A DNA stretch of 64,000 nt from assembly GCA_030745875.1 (NCBI GenBank), contig JASLNT010000016.1, positions 1-64,000 of the forward strand, read 5' to 3'. The translations under genes and the position numbers were made by a program. This DNA comes from Phycisphaerae bacterium (GTDB lineage Bacteria > Planctomycetota > Phycisphaerae > SM23-33). The notes under the pieces are model-generated. The model had not been told where the DNA came from, ran no database searches, and saw only the letters and a program-made list of their open reading frames with translations. Below are positions 61,057-64,000 of this stretch, in pieces; position 1 is the stretch's first letter, and each line of letters starts with the position of its first letter.

Positions 61057-61578
61057 TTACGGCTCGCACTTCTTCTGAAATGCATGAGTTGGGGGGGCGT
61101 ACCACAAACCGCAGTAGATATCCGTTGTTGTATTTCGCTTACGCAGCACGAAGTGTACATCCCAGTCTTCTTCAAGCCTCTTGGACACCAGGACATCATC
61201 ATCCTGTAATGGAGCTGCTTCCGCCGTCGTAAGGTGGGCGTGACGCTCCCACGCATCCTTGCGTTCCCGGACATCGCCGCTTGATACACGACTCACATCT
61301 TTCAGCCAGGCGCCGATAAGTTCATCAGCCTGAATTCCTTTCACACGAATGCGCATTTGCAGATCAGCTATCCCATCGTCCGAATTGTACGTAACGCCCA
61401 TCGCGTCAGGATTCAACGTTTCGGGAAGTTGCATGGCTCGGAGCAAGATACGGACTTCTTGCTTCGTCAACTCCCCCGCGGACAGGAAGCCCAGGCTGTA
61501 GACCAGCACGCATCCCAAAACAAACGCCGCTGCTATGGGCGTCAAGCACGTTATGAGAGTAGAGCGTATCCTTCCCAT
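61057..61578 (-). CDS. Hypothetical membrane-anchored or exported protein
   Basis: A 173-residue protein I do not recognise. Residues about 8-34 are hydrophobic (LITCLTPIAAAFVLGCVLVY), a signal anchor or signal peptide. Then a helical stretch LTKQEVRILLRAMQLPE, an MQIR-like strand and WLKDVSRVSSGDVRERKDAW. The C-terminus has DVLVSKRLEEDWDVHFVL and a Cys/Tyr-rich end. ATG 61578 with GGGGT upstream was chosen over GTG 61614. It lies inside the repeat-bounded stretch next to the ion-channel gene and is divergent from it. Confidence 0.55.
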   Translation of the reverse strand: MGRIRSTLITCLTPIAAAFVLGCVLVYSLGFLSAGELTKQEVRILLRAMQLPETLNPDAMGVTYNSDDGIADLQMRIRVKGIQADELIGAWLKDVSRVSSGDVRERKDAWERHAHLTTAEAAPLQDDDVLVSKRLEEDWDVHFVLRKRNTTTDIYCGLWYAPPTHAFQKKCEP

Positions 61579-61967
61579 TCGTAACGACCCCTTCAATCCA
61601 AGGCAATTATGCACCGCATTGACTGCTACATTTGCCGTGTATGACTAACTACTATTCACTAATCGGCAGTATGTTGAATAGACTCATCTCAGCGCCAAAG
61701 GCAGGCCGCCTCAATTAGATTATAACCCTCTGAAGGAGTGTTGGAAGCGTCTAATCTGTTTGGATTTCCGGGGACATCCATGAGCAAGTCTTTGTTCCGC
61801 CCAACCGCCGACTGATCCCGACGCCCCCTAGGGAAGCTGGCGGTTAATGCGTCTTTTCCGTTGACGGCACAGCACGAGTTCGGATACTCATGATAGCGGT
61901 GGTTGCGGGTGTCTTTGGTATATGTTCCAAGGACAAACGATGAACCTGTCCTGATAAGGGTGTCGTT
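61579..61967. other. Gene-free stretch holding repeat copy B
   Basis: 389 bases without a supportable gene. It contains dispersed-repeat copy B (61768-61800). Frames here that read through the repeat (for example 61689-62141 on the minus strand) overlap the channel gene and are judged spurious. Confidence 0.5.
61768..61800 (+). repeat. Dispersed repeat, copy B
   Basis: CCGGGGACATCCATGAGCAA then GTCTTTGTTCCGC, nearly identical to the first block of copies A and C. The second block (AGGCGGATCTTCG) is missing. It lies about 170 bases before the ion-channel start, same orientation. Confidence 0.75.
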
Positions 61968-63260
61968 ATGATGACGTACGACGAACGCAAAGAGTTCCTC
62001 TACAGTCTGAATGCCAGATGCAATATCGAGCATTACTGGCTCCTGAGAAATCGTCCGTGCGATGAAGATGAAACCGGATTGCAGGAATGGAAGGAGCGTG
62101 TCGCGAGAGATCATCTTGTACTCCAGGGGGCGAACCTCCAATACGCCAATCTCCAGGGGATAAACCTCCCATCGGCTAATTTGCAGGGGGCAAATCTCTC
62201 ATACGCAAACATCCAAGGAGCAGCCCTCCGGGAGGCCGACTTACAGGGGGCAATACTCCAGGGAACCGACCTGCGGGCGACAAACCTCGAGCAAGCCAAT
62301 CTCCAGGAGGCAATACTCCATCTCGCCGACCTTCGGGGGACGCAGAATCTCCAGCACGTCAGCTTCCAGAAGGCAAGCCTGTTGGGCGCCAAATTCCAGG
62401 AAACAAACCTCTCATATGCTAACTTCAAGGGGGCAGACCTCCGTTTCACCGAGATGCAGGGAGCAAGCCTCTTCTTTGCCGAGCTTCAAGGGGCAAACAT
62501 CGAAGAAGCCGACATCCGGGGTGCCGATTTTAGCGACATTATCGTCGATGGAGAGACGTTCATAGGTACTATTAAGGTTGATCGAAAAACTGACTTCTCC
62601 GGCGTTGGTCTGAGTAACACTCGCGTTGTGGCTGGTTTGCGGCAACTGCTGGAGTACAACGTCCGTCGAAAGCGCTGGAAAATATGGTATCGGGAGAATC
62701 CGCATTTGGCAGCGCCGGTCTGGCTGTTCTGGGCGCTGACAGATTATGGTTTTTCGACATGGCGAATCATACTGTCAATTATCTTCGTGTCATACGGATT
62801 TGCGGTAGCCTATCTTATGAATCCGACGTTTCTAGATCTAAATCCTCACATCGGCGAACTCCGTGGCTTCGTACATGCCCTGTACTTTTCGGTGGTGACA
62901 ACGACCACATTAGGATTCGGGGATATTCACGCCAGTCCCGACAGCACTGGAGGACAGTTGACGCTGATGGGTCATGTTCTTCTGGGTTACGTTCTCCTCG
63001 GAGCGTTAATCACGCGCTTGGCGGTGGTCTTCTCGAACGATGGTCCGACACGCGGGTTCTATGATGGTAGACCTGATTTCTACGCCGTGACGGGAACACC
63101 TCTCCAACAATGGATGAAGATTCACTGGAGAATACTCCTTTGGAAAATACACCTCAGGCATCGGCAGATTGTGGATACGCTTGGAACACTTTGGGGATGG
63201 GTTCCAAGTTCGCTTCGTCACGCCTGGGATGAATTCGCAGAAAGGATCCGAGGTCAGTAG
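61968..63260 (+). CDS. Pentapeptide-repeat protein fused to a two-helix potassium-channel domain
   Basis: A 430-residue membrane protein. Residues about 50-195 are pentapeptide repeats of the A(D/N)LQG type (LQGANLQYANLQGINLPSAN), expected to form a right-handed quadrilateral beta-helix in the cytosol. A membrane helix (about 265-285), the pore sequence TTTTLGFGDI (311-320; filter TLGFGD) and a second helix (about 330-355) form an ion_trans_2-type channel half. The C-terminal 70 residues are helical and rich in Trp. AAGG precedes the ATG. Ion selectivity is probably K+ (GFG). What the pentapeptide part senses is unknown. The gene is bracketed by repeat copies B and C in the same orientation. 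Confidence 0.82.
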   Translation: MMTYDERKEFLYSLNARCNIEHYWLLRNRPCDEDETGLQEWKERVARDHLVLQGANLQYANLQGINLPSANLQGANLSYANIQGAALREADLQGAILQGTDLRATNLEQANLQEAILHLADLRGTQNLQHVSFQKASLLGAKFQETNLSYANFKGADLRFTEMQGASLFFAELQGANIEEADIRGADFSDIIVDGETFIGTIKVDRKTDFSGVGLSNTRVVAGLRQLLEYNVRRKRWKIWYRENPHLAAPVWLFWALTDYGFSTWRIILSIIFVSYGFAVAYLMNPTFLDLNPHIGELRGFVHALYFSVVTTTTLGFGDIHASPDSTGGQLTLMGHVLLGYVLLGALITRLAVVFSNDGPTRGFYDGRPDFYAVTGTPLQQWMKIHWRILLWKIHLRHRQIVDTLGTLWGWVPSSLRHAWDEFAERIRGQ

Positions 63261-63274
63261 GGGACAATTGAATT

Positions 63275-63330
63275 CGGGGGACATCCATGAGCAAGTCTTT
63301 GTCCCGCTGTAGGCGGATCTTCGACACGGC
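63275..63330 (+). repeat. Dispersed repeat, copy C
   Basis: CGGGGGACATCCATGAGCAA then GTCTTTGTCCCGC and TGTAGGCGGATCTTCGACACGG. Both blocks match copy A; the first also matches copy B. It begins 14 bases after the channel gene stop, so it may also form its 3' end. Confidence 0.75.
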
Positions 63331-63437
63331 GGATCTGCGACTTCGACTGCGACAGGGTCAATCGCGGACTTGCCGCCCGCGGCGTCGTCTCAGTTGGCGC
63401 CTTTGGCTTCGGACCGGTGGACGATTGGCTGCGGGGG

Positions 63438-64000
63438 TTACTTTGTTTTCTTGAAATGAAGGTCTTTTACAAACTCGTTCTTCTTGAGCTTGAGTTGTTC
63501 TTCATTCAAAACAAGTTTTCCGCGGATGCGGAAGTTGGTGAAAGTTACGCCCTCTATGCGATGGGTCTTGTCGAACCCCTGCATGATCGACGTGGGGAAA
63601 ACTTTGCCCGCAACATCAATATTCTTGAATCGAATATTTGAAATGCTCCCGCGCTGGGCGTCTTTGGTGTAGCGCGATTTGAGAATCTTGAAGTCTATGA
63701 GATAACCGACCGAATCCTCCACGCGGATGTTCTCGTAGAGCACGTTGCTCACCCTGGCCCGGTCGCCGTTGTGGATCGTGAACGTCCCTTCAGAACCCTC
63801 TACGTGGATCAGGTCGTTGTCGCGAAAGACAATATCGCTGATCGACTCGGCCCGCGTCTCAAAACCGATCTCCAGACCGTTTCCCCATTCCCCGTTCCAG
63901 AGCACCGATTTTTCGACCGTCACGTTCTTAACTTCGCCTATACCGTCTCCGGTCATCCAGTCGTAATGGACCGACTTGATCGCGACGCAATCGTCTTTCG
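63438..64000 (-). CDS. Polygalacturonase-like (GH28) right-handed beta-helix protein, 3' part
   Basis: The C-terminal 187 residues of a parallel beta-helix protein; the 5' end lies beyond the right edge. The first readable residues are KDDCVAIKSVHYDWM, the GH28 pattern with the catalytic Asp pair (DDC). Coils continue as VKNVTVEKSVLWNGEWG, ISDIVFRDNDLIHV, VSNVLYENIRVEDS and ISNIRFKNIDVAG. It ends in KKNEFVKDLHFKKTK. Such enzymes cleave pectin-like polymers, in keeping with sugar-polymer use in planctomycetes. Substrate and the presence of a signal peptide cannot be judged here. Confidence 0.75.
   Translation of the reverse strand, partial: KDDCVAIKSVHYDWMTGDGIGEVKNVTVEKSVLWNGEWGNGLEIGFETRAESISDIVFRDNDLIHVEGSEGTFTIHNGDRARVSNVLYENIRVEDSVGYLIDFKILKSRYTKDAQRGSISNIRFKNIDVAGKVFPTSIMQGFDKTHRIEGVTFTNFRIRGKLVLNEEQLKLKKNEFVKDLHFKKTK

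Noticed and set aside
61741-61836. Short frame MSKSLFRPTAD inside repeat copies
   Set aside because: The ATG within the dispersed repeat opens frames of different length and sequence in copies B and C, and copy A has GTG; this is better explained as a DNA repeat than a peptide gene.

Overview
The window reads as chromosomal DNA from a Gram-negative bacterium of the Planctomycetota, most likely a Phycisphaerae-like lineage. This placement is an inference from gene content. It carries a PEP-CTERM protein, a set of genes for LPS core and LPS transport, ThuA-domain proteins, two very large cytochrome c proteins with hydrazine-synthase-alpha-like propellers, a sialate O-acetylesterase, several PQQ-type propellers, an STN-domain protein, and three proteins of the uroporphyrinogen decarboxylase fold that look like methyltransferases. 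No phage, conjugation, CRISPR or insertion-sequence transposase gene is visible.

Layout. 1-2.5 kb: a truncated exported gene, tRNA-Glu(CTC) with its terminator, a PEP-CTERM protein, a 54-base perfect palindrome acting as shared terminator, and a LOG-family protein. 2.6-7.3 kb: a tightly packed envelope operon (lipoprotein with a HAD-like fold, heptosyltransferase, WaaP-like kinase, WaaG-like glycosyltransferase, PlsY). 7.3-15.6 kb: thioesterase and MBL hydrolase, ferredoxin-type aldo/keto reductase, HEAT/propeller protein, tandem-ThuA protein, araB-araD. 15.6-20.3 kb: an unknown gene, then kdsC overlapping a giant LptC/LptA-like protein. 20.3-25 kb: LarE, two URO-D-fold proteins, an LTxxQ coiled-coil protein. 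25-31.5 kb: the two cytochrome c/propeller proteins. 31.5-42.1 kb: a lipoprotein archaemetzincin, M24 peptidase, accB-accC, two phosphofructokinases of different motif type, GpmI and LepA. 42-48.5 kb: EboE, then a four-gene operon with an apparently exported methyltransferase, a sialate esterase, a PQQ propeller and a second methyltransferase, closed by an unusual repeat element. 49-54 kb: STN protein, Nudix-like protein, HemB, MgtC and a membrane coiled-coil protein. 54.4-59.7 kb: pheA, tpiA, secG (with a large extra domain), yicC, gmk, rpoZ and coaC. 59.8-64 kb: a third URO-D-fold gene, then a small island with three copies of a dispersed repeat around a pentapeptide-repeat ion channel, and the 3' part of a polygalacturonase-like gene.

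How the genes fit together. Central carbon metabolism (two PFKs, GpmI, TpiA), fatty-acid and phospholipid supply (AccB, AccC, PlsY) and outer-membrane building (KdsC, LptC-like, heptosyltransferase, WaaP-like kinase, WaaG-like transferase) dominate. Many exported proteins share Thr/Pro/Gln 'TTQPAT / TTRPAT' linkers.

The observations most worth checking are: (i) six genes whose only good sigma70-like promoter lies so close to the start codon that the mRNA should be leaderless or nearly so; (ii) SecG carrying two chitobiase-C-terminal-like domains; (iii) a 1142-residue LptC/LptA-like protein; (iv) a 199-base element bounded by 22-base perfect inverted repeats and holding three 57-base direct repeats; (v) a dispersed ~30-70 base repeat around the ion-channel gene; (vi) a methyltransferase with a signal peptide. 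All calls come from reading the sequence; no database search was run.
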